A stretch of 64,000 bases of DNA, taken from NCBI GenBank assembly GCA_018127085.1, contig CM030726.1:372001-436000 (forward strand), written 5' to 3'. Positions within the stretch are counted from its first letter, which is position 1. The number at the start of each line of letters is the position of its first letter. The position numbers were made by a program, and so were the translations under genes. The notes beneath the pieces were generated by a model, which worked only from the letters and a program-made list of their open reading frames with translations, did no database searches and was not told the DNA's origin. The stretch is from Pneumocystis sp. 'macacae' (lineage: Eukaryota; Ascomycota; Pneumocystomycetes; Pneumocystales; Pneumocystaceae). Positions 26,893 through 37,127 of this stretch are shown piece by piece.

Positions 26893-29800
26893 TTAAAAAC
26901 TATTTTCTGATAGCTTTTTTTCTATTAAAGATTCTAAATGATCAGCAATACCTTCTTTTGTGCTTCGAATAGTAATCCGATACATCTAAAAACATGTAAA
27001 TAACTTAAGTGAAATTACTAAATACCTTGGTTTCATAATTAGGTTCGAGTCTTAACAAACAGCCGAATTTTCCTTTTTGACTAGTATATAGTACAGATGC
27101 ACCAACTATATTTTGGTCATTTGTGTCAACTTCTTTTAAAATTTCCCATCCAAAACCTCTAAGTACTTTTGCATTATAGTTAAAGTCAATTTTTTTTTCT
27201 TTGTTTTTAATACTGAAGATTTTTTGGCATTCTCGAGATTTTCCAATTTGTTTCCATCTTTGAAAGAAACTATTTGAATCAAGTTCTACACCTTCTGAAA
27301 ACTTAGAAATGACAATTGGGAGTTTAAATGTTAAAGATTTGGGAGAATTTGATAAATAGGATATAGATATTGTCGGTAGTTTTGAGAAAATATCAAGAAT
27401 TTCTAATTCTAGTATTTGTTGTATTTGTTCGTATGCGTTCAAAGTACATGATATATCTATTGTTTTAGCAATAGATAAACTTGATTTGCACAAATTGTTA
27501 ATAGAAGATGTAAAAGAAGTATATGTTAATGATGATTTGTTTTTATATAAAAGTATCATTTTTCCTTGATAACCATGATATTCCGATGAAACGCTTATTT
27601 GTAATTCTTCGTTTTCATAAAGTATTCCTTTATCATTCCATAATAACTCAACAAAATTTGTTTTATAGTTTTCGAAAAAATTAAAATCATGAGATAATGA
27701 TATATTCTCCATACAGGACACAAAATCAGATAAAATATTAGATTGGTTAGATGTTCTAAAAACAGTTGAAACAGATGATAATGAATTGGAAGTGTTTGAA
27801 ATATTTAATCCAATTAAATCATTTTCGAATAATGTTGTAGATTCATCATTATTAATTGGTTTATAGAATTTTTCAATGTTCGTATTATTTTTTTCTTTAG
27901 ATGTTTTATTTTCATTAATATCTAATTTTCTGTTCTCATTCTTCTGTTCATTTTTTAATTTCAATATTAAAAGTGACTGTCTTTTTGAAAAAGGAGGCAT
28001 TTTTTTACATAAAGCTTGTAAAATATCGTTATTTGAAGTATAACACAATGTTAGATATTCACATGCCCGTTGTTGCAATTCTGAATCGATATTGTTTATA
28101 TGTTGTTCAAAAACTGCTTGTATATCTAATTTAATTTCGGGAAATAAGTTAACAAATTTAATATATGTTGACATAAGTAATGCTTGAGTTTTAGATGAAC
28201 ATGAATTAAATTTAGAATGTAAAGAAATAAATTGTTCAATAGGACTACTATAAGAGTTTGATATTAGATGACCGAATTCTCCTAAAATATATCCACTAAC
28301 TTTAATCATATTCTCATTAGAATCGTTTTTTTTTAAATATTCTAAAACCGTTCTTGCTGCATGTTCTTGCATTTTTTCATTATCCATTATAACTTGGATA
28401 AATCTATGCCATATTTCATCGCCAATGTATTTTCCAGAAATATTTATAAGCTTTAGTATTATATCTACATACCATTGACACTCAGTTATATACTTTTCTG
28501 TCAGAATAGCAATCCTAACACCTATCTCCTCTTTCATTAGAGGACTTGCCTCTTCTAAATAGTTCATTAGTTTTTCCACTGTTGTTTTTGTATTATTAGA
28601 ATCACATGTATAATATAATAGTTCAAGAGCTTTTTTTTGAATACTTAAATCTTTATCTTTTAAAGACTGTATGATAAGATCTTGATATTTTCTAAATGGC
28701 TCAAGTTTGTTTAAATGTTTTGCCAGATAGGTTAATGCTTTTAGACTAAGATATCGAATGTTAATTTCTTTACATGATATGAATTTAGTTAGTAAATGGA
28801 TAGTTTGATTTGTTAATACATCATTAATATCAATATGGATAGAAAAATTAATTGCTTCAAATAAAACAGCATTCTGAATATTATTTTGTTGAACATTTTT
28901 TGGTAGCTCATGAAGTATAGATGTTATAATAAATTGTAAAATTTTGCATATTAACTCCTCAGTATTTTTATCATCTGAATAAAATAAATGTTATTTCTAA
29001 TATGGAGAAATATTAGACCTGGAGGTGGATAATATTGTAAAAGACGTAAGAGTTTAATTTGAAGCCAGGGTGCTGGTACTTTGTAATATATATAATCATG
29101 CGTATATTCTCCATCAATAACGATCTAAACATGATGAACATAATGAATATAATAGTAAATATGACTACTCTTTTGAGTTTATGAATAGCTTTAAGATAGC
29201 ATCCTTTGTATAATATATTATTGCTTTGAACAAGAGATATCAAAAGGTTTGTTATAGATAAGGATACACCCAAATCTGAATCATCTAGTGCTGAAATAAT
29301 GCTTTCTGTCCACTCTGGCTCAATAATATTTGGATGTTTGCGATGCAAATGTAAAAGTGTTAGTGCTGCTTTTTTTTTAACAAAATTTTTGGATATACTT
29401 GAGAAATAATTAATCTTTTATAGATACATGATTATATACTTACGGTGACATTAGTAGTTGCTTGACATCAGATACTAGAATTTTTCCCATCACTTCGCTT
29501 CCAATATTTGCGATTGCATGTAGTGCTAAACAGTTATAATATTCATTTGAATCTAATAAGTCTCGTTTAATGCTATTAACTACAAGATGTATCAAATCAT
29601 GATTTTCATGCAGTAGTAGCATCATAGCAAGATAGCCGATTTGTTTCTCTGAATATTTATCGCTAGAAATAAGATGCATTGCTTCCATATGTCCAAAATC
29701 AATTCCCCATCCATGAATATAAATATACAATAACTTTTAGTGTCATTGATTCATCTTTTTGAAAATTTTCCTTTTTACCTTACAAACATATTTTTTTTTT

Positions 29801-29990
29801 TGATAACTGCTTAAATGCTCATCTTATTTGCATTAGTATATGTAATATTTTTTAAGAATTAAAATAAACCTTTAAATTTATGTCGAATATTTGCTAATTC
29901 TTCATTAATCCTTTGTTCTTCAAACTTCCATCCTTTTGCATTTCTTAAATCACTGATAAAAATCATTAGTCCACGCATAGGTTTGTTCAT
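26893..29990 (-). CDS. APL3: AP-2 clathrin adaptor complex alpha subunit (alpha-adaptin)
   Basis: Seven exons (29990-29870, 29822-29779, 29733-29444, 29397-29169, 29124-29019, 28974-27026, 26985-26893) give 943 residues. The start is diagnostic for alpha: [42 protein letters not shown] and [20 protein letters not shown]. The trunk is built of alpha-helical repeats with [13 protein letters not shown] and [22 protein letters not shown] polar Asn/Lys hinge (about 27960-27800) leads to the C-terminal ear, ending [13 protein letters not shown]. Alpha pairs with beta2, mu2 and sigma2 and recruits endocytic cargo at the plasma membrane. The trunk matches alpha better than AP-1 gamma. The gene starts only 78 bp from the divergent SDR gene. 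Confidence 0.94.
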
Positions 29991-30068
29991 TTTAATAATT
30001 TGTTTAAAGTTCTCGATTTCGAATATATTAAAACTTAGTTTTTAAGGTCGTATGGATTTTAGAAAGAA
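29991..30068. promoter_or_regulatory. 78-bp divergent intergenic region (APL3 / SDR)
   Basis: Two divergent start codons (29990 minus, 30069 plus) leave only 78 bp for both 5' UTRs and promoters, so the promoters must overlap or transcripts must start inside each other's leader. Confidence 0.6.
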
Positions 30069-31120
30069 ATGGTGGTAAATAGGAGTATGTAAGTGTTTTT
30101 ATAAATATGAGTATATGTGTGTATGAAGATATGTTTTTAATTTTTCAATTAGACTTGTGACAGGCGCATCACGAGGGGTATGTATCTTAGATAGAAGTGA
30201 ATATGTTAATTATTATTTTAAAAGATTGGAAGAGCAGTAGTAGAAGAGCTACTTGAATGTTATTGTGACACTTTCGTTATTGCAGTAGCTCGGGTTAAGG
30301 AATCTGTGCTTGATTTAGAGCAGAAATTTAAGTCTCGAATAGTAATTGTTGAAGGAGATCTTAAAGACCCAAAAACGAGTATTTTAGCAGTGGATACGGC
30401 AATAGAAAGGTTTGGACGATTGGATTCGTTGGTTTTGAATGCAGGCATTGTAGAGCCAATTGGGAATATTGCTGATGTAGATGTTGATACATGGAAAGCA
30501 CTGTTTGATGTGAACTATTTTTCTCTTTTATATACAGTAAGATTATTGTGAGAATAGAAGTATTACTGAGATAAGGGAGTTGAAAAGGGCAATTCCACAT
30601 CTACGGTTGTCTTGTGGCAGAGTACTTTTTATTTCTTCCGGTGCGTCTATAAATCCGTATCAAGTTAAGTGTTTGTGTAAAAAATGAATATTAAATAGGC
30701 ATAGAGTATGGGTGCATATAGCGGCTCAAAAAGTGCTATCAATAGTTTGTCTGCGGTTTTGGTAATATTTTTTACAATTTAGGGTTAACTTTTAAGAAAA
30801 AATAGGCAGCTGAAGAAAAATTGATTACGTCCATTTCTATTCAACCAGGTGTGGTAGATACGCAAATGCAAACATCTTTAAGGGGAGTTTGTAAGATACT
30901 TTGATAAATAGGATTTTTTTAATCTTATTTAGATTCATCAAAGCTAGATCATGTTACATATACAAGATTTATGGATATTTATAAAAAAGGTCTATTGATG
31001 TCTCCTAGAAAAATTGGAAGAATCATTGCAAAACTCTGTTTGTATGCAAAAAAAGAATTAAGTGGAAAACTTGTTAGATATGATGATGATGAGTTGACTG
31101 AATATCGAGATGTTGATTAG
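30069..31120 (+). CDS. Short-chain dehydrogenase/reductase (SDR, classical type)
   Basis: Seven exons (30069-30088, 30153-30177, 30225-30536, 30580-30663, 30705-30761, 30806-30890, 30933-31120) give 256 residues. Features: the nucleotide-binding VTGASRGIGRAVVEELL (TGxxxGxG), VEGDLKDPKTS for cofactor selection, LVLNAGIVEPIG (NAG motif), VLFISSGAS with the catalytic Ser, and the catalytic YSGSKSAINSL (YxxxK), then SIQPGVVDTQMQ. The sequence resembles the fungal YIR035C-like group, whose substrates are not established. Junctions at 30580 and 30705 use the acceptors that keep the conserved helices in frame. No membrane span or targeting signal is visible, so it is probably cytosolic. Confidence 0.93.
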
Positions 31121-31169
31121 TTTTTATATTTTATATTAAGACATGTATTATTTATTAATATGATGTTTT

Positions 31170-31618
31170 TTAAGAATCTGGTGTTAATATATTTTCTGGT
31201 TCTCCTGGAAGCCGTTTTACTCTAACTTGTTCCCAATTATCAAATTGTAATTCGTTCATTTGAAGCTTCTAAAAAAATTTAAGATAGTATTTCTATTAAA
31301 ATAAAAATTTACATAATATTCATCTTTAATATTTATTTTTCGTTGATTTTTTTTTATACCTAAAATATCTTTTTCTAAAATCTTTATTATTAAAAACGGT
31401 TTTTAAGATAGATAAATTACTTGTTTTATCTTTTGATCTCTACATTCATATCGAAATTGTTGAGATATACTCAAGACATAGGCTCCGCTTAATATTATCA
31501 TTATGAAAGGTATGCCAAATAAAAATGGATATTTTTGAATAGTTTTATTGATTTGAGTTATTTTTTGAGAAGTTTTGTTTGTATCAGAAATATATTTTTT
31601 ACGCAAGAAAATTTTCAT
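31170..31618 (-). CDS. COX16: Cytochrome c oxidase assembly protein Cox16
   Basis: Three exons (31618-31421, 31381-31313, 31268-31170) give 121 residues. A short polar N terminus is followed by PFLFGIPFIMIILSGAYVLS (membrane span), then QQFRYECRDQKIKQ and a tail with DEYYKLQMNELQFDNWEQVRV ending in the RLPGEPE segment. The order span / Q-x-RY-x-x-RDQK / NWEQVRVxR-PGEPE is the Cox16 signature. Cox16 is an inner-membrane protein that helps Cox2 metallation and merging of assembly modules of complex IV. Its 3' end lies 49 bp from the convergent SDR gene. Confidence 0.95.
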
Positions 31619-31744
31619 TTTTATTTTTGTCTGGAATTTGGATGGAAATTCTAATTATTGAAAATGAATACTTTTATTAAATTTTTGATTTTTATTAAGT
31701 TTACGGAAAGGTATGAAATAAAATTTTTATGTTTAATGTAAAGA

Positions 31745-31825
31745 AGTAATATGATGATAAATGTGTCGCCCCAGACAGAGTTTATTGCAATGTTGAATTA
31801 AAATTTTAAACAGTTCTGAAATATT
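31745..31825 (+). ncRNA. Box C/D snoRNA candidate A (guide to the LSU rRNA P-loop)
   Basis: Box C ATGATGA (31751-31757), D' CAGA (31776-31779), C' ATGTTGA (31790-31796) and D CTGA (31816-31819). Flanking bases can pair in a short terminal stem. The guide at 31761-31774 (AUGUGUCGCCCCAG) is complementary over 14 nt, with one G-U pair, to CUGGGGCGGCACAU of the conserved P-loop region of 25S rRNA as I remember it. Counting five bases up from D' puts the methyl on the second G of GGGG, the residue matching E. coli Gm2251; yeast snR67 is remembered as the P-loop guide. The GC-rich patch stands out in AT-rich surroundings. Target sequence is from memory. Confidence 0.72.
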
Positions 31826-31939
31826 TATACATGCATTTATTAGATATTTTTCAAACAGCTATATTTTTTATAAAAATATTAATTAATAGATAGGCATAAA
31901 TATATAAACTAGTATATTTCTTTATATAGTATGATTAAA

Positions 31940-32018
31940 AAAAATATGATGATTGAATTTATGTACTATCAAATTCTAATACTTTATTTGATGAAAAATA
32001 ATTCATTCTGATTTATTT
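31940..32018 (+). ncRNA. Box C/D snoRNA candidate B (guide to 18S rRNA near nt 120)
   Basis: Box C ATGATGA (31946-31952), D' CTAA (31976-31979), C' TTGATGA (31989-31995 approximately) and D CTGA (32008-32011), with A/T-rich flanks able to form a terminal stem. The guide at 31963-31974 (GUACUAUCAAAU) is a perfect 12-nt antisense to AUUUGAUAGUAC near the 5' end of many fungal 18S rRNAs, recalled from memory. The five-base rule would place methylation on the third U of AUUUG. I do not recall a yeast snoRNA for this exact site. Confidence 0.62.
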
Positions 32019-32093
32019 GAGTAAATAATTAAGATTAATTTTTTCTAAAAAAGGTATGTATGATTCTATAATTTTGTTTTTAGGAAATAATAC

Positions 32094-32180
32094 ATGTCTA
32101 TGATGATTATTATTTCCATGCTAATCATGAAAAAATATATGATTATGCTAATGTTTTTGTTTTAAAAACTGATGCATGAA
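32094..32180 (+). ncRNA. Box C/D snoRNA candidate C (guide to 18S rRNA, possible snR53 type)
   Basis: Box C ATGATGA (32100-32106) and D CTGA (32169-32172). A guide at 32114-32124 (UUCCAUGCUAA) is an 11-nt perfect antisense to UUAGCAUGGAA of 18S rRNA (expansion segment 6 region). A D'-like ATGA at 32127-32130 would place methylation on the A of UUAGC, plausibly the site of yeast snR53 (Am796); numbering is from memory. The D' and C' boxes are weaker than in candidates A and B. Confidence 0.55.
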
Positions 32181-32333
32181 TATTGTTTTTATTGATTAAA
32201 GTTTAAACAAATATTGATTTGTTTTCAGTATAAAAATACTTTTAGAATACTGATTAGTGCGTTTTTCTATATGTAATTCTATAAATGCGATAAATAATCA
32301 TATTTTGCATGTTTGTGTATAGTATTGTTTCAA
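32181..32333. other. Spacer between the snoRNA cluster and the 3' end of VNX1
   Basis: A/T-rich spacer with no coding signal. Terminators for the plus-strand snoRNAs and the minus-strand VNX1 transcript must fall here or in overlap. Confidence 0.4.
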
Positions 32334-35300
32334 TTATGATTCTTGGAATATGGTATATTTTTTTTCTATCACAGATGAAGAAAAGTTTTGGATATCGATA
32401 GGTGTAAAATAGTAACCCATAAGAAGAACGGCGTAGCTTAATATTAAAATAGAGCCCTAAATTGTTAATATATTTCTTAAAAAAAAAAAATACCTTAAAA
32501 TAATTGCTTTTACCTTCACTGTATACATAAGCTAAAAGAAATACGCATAAGATTACGCATATAAGATCCCATTTTGGAAAAACCAAACTTTATACATTAA
32601 ATTGACGTATTTTATTATATTTATTTAAAACCTGAAAGTATAAGATAATAATTCTTGTTTTCCTATATTTCTAAAAGCACTGTATGCAACAAGACATGGT
32701 ATTTGTAGTAAGCATACTTGAAGGGCATATGCTGAACCAATTTCCATGCTATAATAATTAAATTAAAGTATTTTATCATGTTATTTCTTTACCTGAGAGC
32801 AATGTTTCCATTAGTTGCAAATGATATGGCATTCTATATTTTATAAGAATATAAAAAACAAGATTAGTTATAAAACCATGAATTCAGTAGTATTTGGTAC
32901 TAATGCAAATAATGTGAATCCTAAAAATTTTTCATCTATATGAAAATTTTGCAGAACTACATCTACTGTATTAACCAACATTTCTAAAAAAGAGTAAATA
33001 AATTATAATAAAAGAATTTAAAGTACCTGCTACGACTGAATATAATAATGTTGATGTTAAAAGTATTAAGGTGCTTTTTTTTAGACTCCAACTAGGTGCA
33101 CCATGCCCTGCATTATTTCCATGTTCATTCCCTTCTAGTTCATGAATATAACTTTGAGAATTTAAAAGATTTTTTCTAAATCTACCACTTTGAGATTGTC
33201 CATACTCATTAGTATTTTGATTTTGAATTATGGATTCTTGGCCTTCAAGTGTTAATCCTATAGAATTAATAGTAGCATTTGTCTCACTATGAATAATATC
33301 ACCTGGCTTAAAAGAGTCTTGTGTATATGACATTATAGAATTCTGGCGATTATCTGAAATAACATTTTGATGACATAAATAATTATTATCACATGATGCA
33401 AATGTGGCATTGCATTTTTTATTAGATTGATACTCCAAGAAACTTTTTGGTATTATTTTTTTAAAAATCTGAGATTGCCGAATAGGCGTTTTTATTAATC
33501 GAGAAGTAATTCCCTCTCTGGGTGTGACTAAAACTGAAGCTGTAATAGGAGTTTGCCATATCATTGCTGCATGCGTTCTTAAAGTAAACCATAATCCAAT
33601 TAAATATGAAAGAATTAAAGTTAATGCACAAATATATGTAAATGGTTTTACTGAACTTTGATAAAATGGATCGTTAGGTGTATATGATTGGTCAAATTTG
33701 CATCTTTGACAATTATATATATAATTGCTTTTCGAGCAAGGTAAACACTTTAATTCGTACTAATTTTATTAAATTAAAATATGAAAAAGGAATCAAAACT
33801 ATACCGTTCCATAAATCTGATAAAATAATGTAGGAGCAAATGCACCAATCACTGCAAATAATAACATTGTAGATGTTACTCCTGCTGATTTCGCATTAAA
33901 TCTTTGTGTTTTTCTTCTTATTGCTCCTGCACACATTGATAAACCAGGCATTAAAAGAACACCTGCAAGTACGCTACCAACTATACTTCCTTCTACTAGT
34001 CTAGCTTTTCCTTGATTCAATGCAATACAATAAAGATAAACTTCCACCACAGAGCCAAAGAATGCATTAATAGCAGCACCCATGCCAATAGATGATTGCG
34101 CTGAAATTGATGCAACAGCCATACCAACAAGATATGATAAAGATACAATTGATAAAAGAGAAAGAACGAATATTGTTGCTGAAGATGTGATGAAATGATT
34201 ATGTCCAAAAATATTTCCTAGAATATATTCATCTGAAATAGTAAATAAAACTATAAACATTAAATTAATAAAAAATATGTTTACACCATCAACAGTATAT
34301 TGATAATATTTTAAGCCAAAGGCTCGGTATGTACATACTAAAATTATAGAATTCGATGATTCCCCTCGCTGGAAATCTGAATGAAAGACTATAGATAAGG
34401 GGTGTCGTCTCATATGATCAAATAATAAATAAGTCACTTTTGCCATTGGCATTGCGAAAACTATTAACCAACAGAATGCAGATATAAGTAAAAGAAGTGG
34501 TGCTAGAGATGTTAAATTTGGAAAAACTTGTTAGGAATATACCTATTATTGAGTAAAAAAGTAGGAAAAACACTATGCGTCCAAAAGACCATTGACCTCT
34601 TCCAAATAATCTTCTGCGCCTTTTTTTTTTAGCATTATTAGTTGATTCGTTGAAACTACTGAGCAAACTTTCGGTATCTGATATACTATCAATGCTTTCT
34701 CTCCGTCTACCAATAATTCTCTGAATAGGTAAATTTCCATGCTTGGCAATTTCTAAATCAGAATATTCACTTATACTATGACCTTCTCCTTCATCTTCTT
34801 CAGCATATGCTTCTTCAGGTTTTAATTCTATATATTTTCCGAAAGGATAAAAAACATAACAAGATAATCCTCGAAGTATTTGACTGTAATCTTTGTCAGG
34901 TTGGCCAACTATGAATATATAACAAATGAATGATGCTATTAAAGCAACCAAGGCTAACCACCATCCAAAGCATAGTGTCCAAAGAATATTACCTATAATA
35001 TCTTTGGAGAAAATTGGTCCACCTGGTGTAGAGTGAATATCACCTTCTGCAGTCTTTTGTACAGAACGAGTTTTTTTGTATAAAGCTGGTTTCCAAAGTC
35101 TTATTCCGAAAGGATGGGTTTTATTAATTGCATCTTAAATAAGTTAGAAGAGAATTTAAATATAAAAAAATAATTTGAACCTTGTCTTTCTTTTAGAGTA
35201 AAACTTCCTTCGCTGTCAATACTATGTGAAATACTTGTATTTTCATCATTATCACATATTAACTTTTCAAAGCTTTCGTATTCATCGCCAATAGTATCCT

Positions 35301-35832
35301 CGTTAATTTCATTTATAATTGCTTTATTTTTTCCACAATCCCCTTTAAAACTCTTTTTTTTCAATATTTTATTTCGAATTTCAGAATCAAACTCAGAGAA
35401 TGCTGTTTCTTCGTCTACTTCAATTTCATTTTCACCATCTTCTGCTGAGAAATATCCTCTTTGTGGATGTGATATGACTTTAACAATATGTCTTTTATAT
35501 CGAGGATTACTTAAATTAGCTTGTTTAGATGAAGTAGTTGAAGTTGCGGAAACAGTACGCTGGTTATATATAGTACCACATGGAAACGTCGAAGATGCAA
35601 AATTCCCAATGTTTCTATTTTGTTGATGGCTCATGCTTGATGATGAGTATCTAATTGTAGATGTAGAATCAAAAGATGATTGAGGATAATGGTGAGGATT
35701 TACTGTGCATGTATTCGAAATATCTAAAGGAGATTCATCTGTATTACATTCATTTTCCGATATTTGAGAATTTGCAGTACGAAAACTTCCTTTGGATGCG
35801 TATGATGATAATCCTATGTCTTTTTTTTCCAT
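32334..35832 (-). CDS. VNX1: Vacuolar cation/H+ exchanger of the CaCA/CAX superfamily, Vnx1-like
   Basis: Nine exons (35832-35181, 35133-34543, 34502-33805, 33759-33027, 32983-32877, 32833-32793, 32748-32631, 32586-32494, 32456-32334) give 1,051 residues. A long acidic, Ser-rich cytosolic N terminus (about 220 residues) precedes membrane segments. The first alpha repeat reads MGAAINAFFGSVVEVYLYC (CAX GNxxE-like core, here NAFFGSVVE), followed by GSIVGSVLAGVLLMPGLSMC. A Cys block (YELKCLPC...NCQRCKF) comes next and is typical of fungal Vnx1. The second alpha repeat follows (LFALVPNTTEF, NAISFATNGNIALSMEIGSA). A large hydrophilic loop (about 33540-33130) separates the halves. Vnx1 exchanges Na+ or K+ for H+ at the vacuole; Ca2+ transport by relatives is low affinity. 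Which ion is carried here is not shown by sequence. Confidence 0.92.
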
Positions 35833-36627
35833 ATAAAAAATATAATATTGTTTAAAATTTAGTTTTTTGAATTTTAAAAAAAGTAGGAATTGTGATCAAT
35901 TTTTATCAGAAGTATTTATTTTATTACTAGTATTATTATAAACTGCAATATTTTAATAAATAACATTCAATTTTAATTTTTAGTAATAATCGTTTGGTTT
36001 CTAATAAATATATAAATTTTTATAAAAAGTTATTTTTTATAAAGTTTCAAGATTGAAAAGTATTTTAGTATACAAGTTATTTATAATGATATATCTTTAA
36101 TTATTTTTCTTGTTTTTTTAAATAAACTATTGAATTAATTTAAATTTACGAACATTTTGTATTTTTTCTCTGTATAAAAAATATGAAATGGTTAGATGAA
36201 TGTAAAATATTGTAGTTTTTTATAAATTATTGAATATTTTTAGTATTTCAATTAATTATTATATTTTTTTGTAATTTTTTTAAATAATTTATAATAAAAA
36301 AATATTTTTATTAAATTGTATTTAAAGAAAATGTTTATAAGGCGTTGGTATAATTTAAAACATATAATTGTAATTATGTATCTGAAATAGTAAGAATATT
36401 AAATGCTTTTTTGCGTTTTATCGCTTGATTAGGAAATTTGGGTCACGAAAAAAGATAAACTCATTGATAGTAATTATTAAAAATATAAAGATTGCTATCT
36501 ATAACAAAGATTTTTTGAATAAATGATTTAAAAAGTTGTACTAAAAAAATGTTTATAAAATGGTTTAAACAGATTTCTAACATCTTGAAAATAAGAAAAA
36601 TCAATTAATATTTTAGATAAAAAGATT
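35833..36627. other. AT-rich stretch with possible upstream exons of the 36628 gene
   Basis: No ORF of note. Two mixed-composition islands (36331-36369 and 36433-36466) can be joined by a GT-AG intron into a short frame (MFIRRWYNLKHII then EIWVTKKDKLID) and could continue into the exon at 36620. This is frame-compatible but unsupported by homology. Confidence 0.3.
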
Positions 36628-36957
36628 ATGCTTACTTTGAATAAATTTATTTTAAAATTATTAAAGCCAGGTAAAGATTATGTTTTTAAAAAAAAAGATT
36701 AATTATAATATAGTAAATAAAACTGTAATGGACGATCATGAAATTTCTCTTTTAATGTTTTTGAATGAAATGAATTCAGAAATAAATATAAAACATAAAA
36801 AATATAAAACATTTATAACAAATAAAGTAAAATGTTTTTATTGTATATATATTTTAATAAATTGCAGGAAAACACTTCTATGCTTACTTTAAAAACTTTA
36901 ATAGATATAAATATTCCTTTGAAGAGATCCAATTCGTTTTCTAAAATGTTTTTATAG
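36628..36957 (+). CDS. Unrecognised small protein, three-exon gene
   Basis: Exons 36628-36670, 36714-36826 and 36868-36957 join in phase through two typical 41-43 nt introns (GTAAAG...ATAG, GTAAAA...TTGCAG). They give 81 residues: MLTLNKFILKLLKP, VNKTVMDDHEISLLMFLNEM, ENTSMLTLKTLIDINIP and KRSNSFSKMFL. The peptide is helical and basic with an acidic middle; I recognise no family, signal peptide or membrane span. An alternative start at 36680 (MFLKKKINYN) skips the first intron and reads into exon 2 in the same frame. Real splice signals at both junctions with exact phase agreement argue for a gene, but random AT-rich sequence can mimic such introns. Confidence 0.45.
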
Positions 36958-37127
36958 AAATGTATAATTTGGCATGTACTAGATTAAAAAACTGTAAATT
37001 GTAATATAATTGTATTTTATAAGAAAATATGATTATATATTGTTCAGATGTTTTCTGAAAAATAGTTTACTGTTTTTATATGTTTTATATATATTAATTT
37101 AGTTTTAATAATTTTTAATACCTAGTT

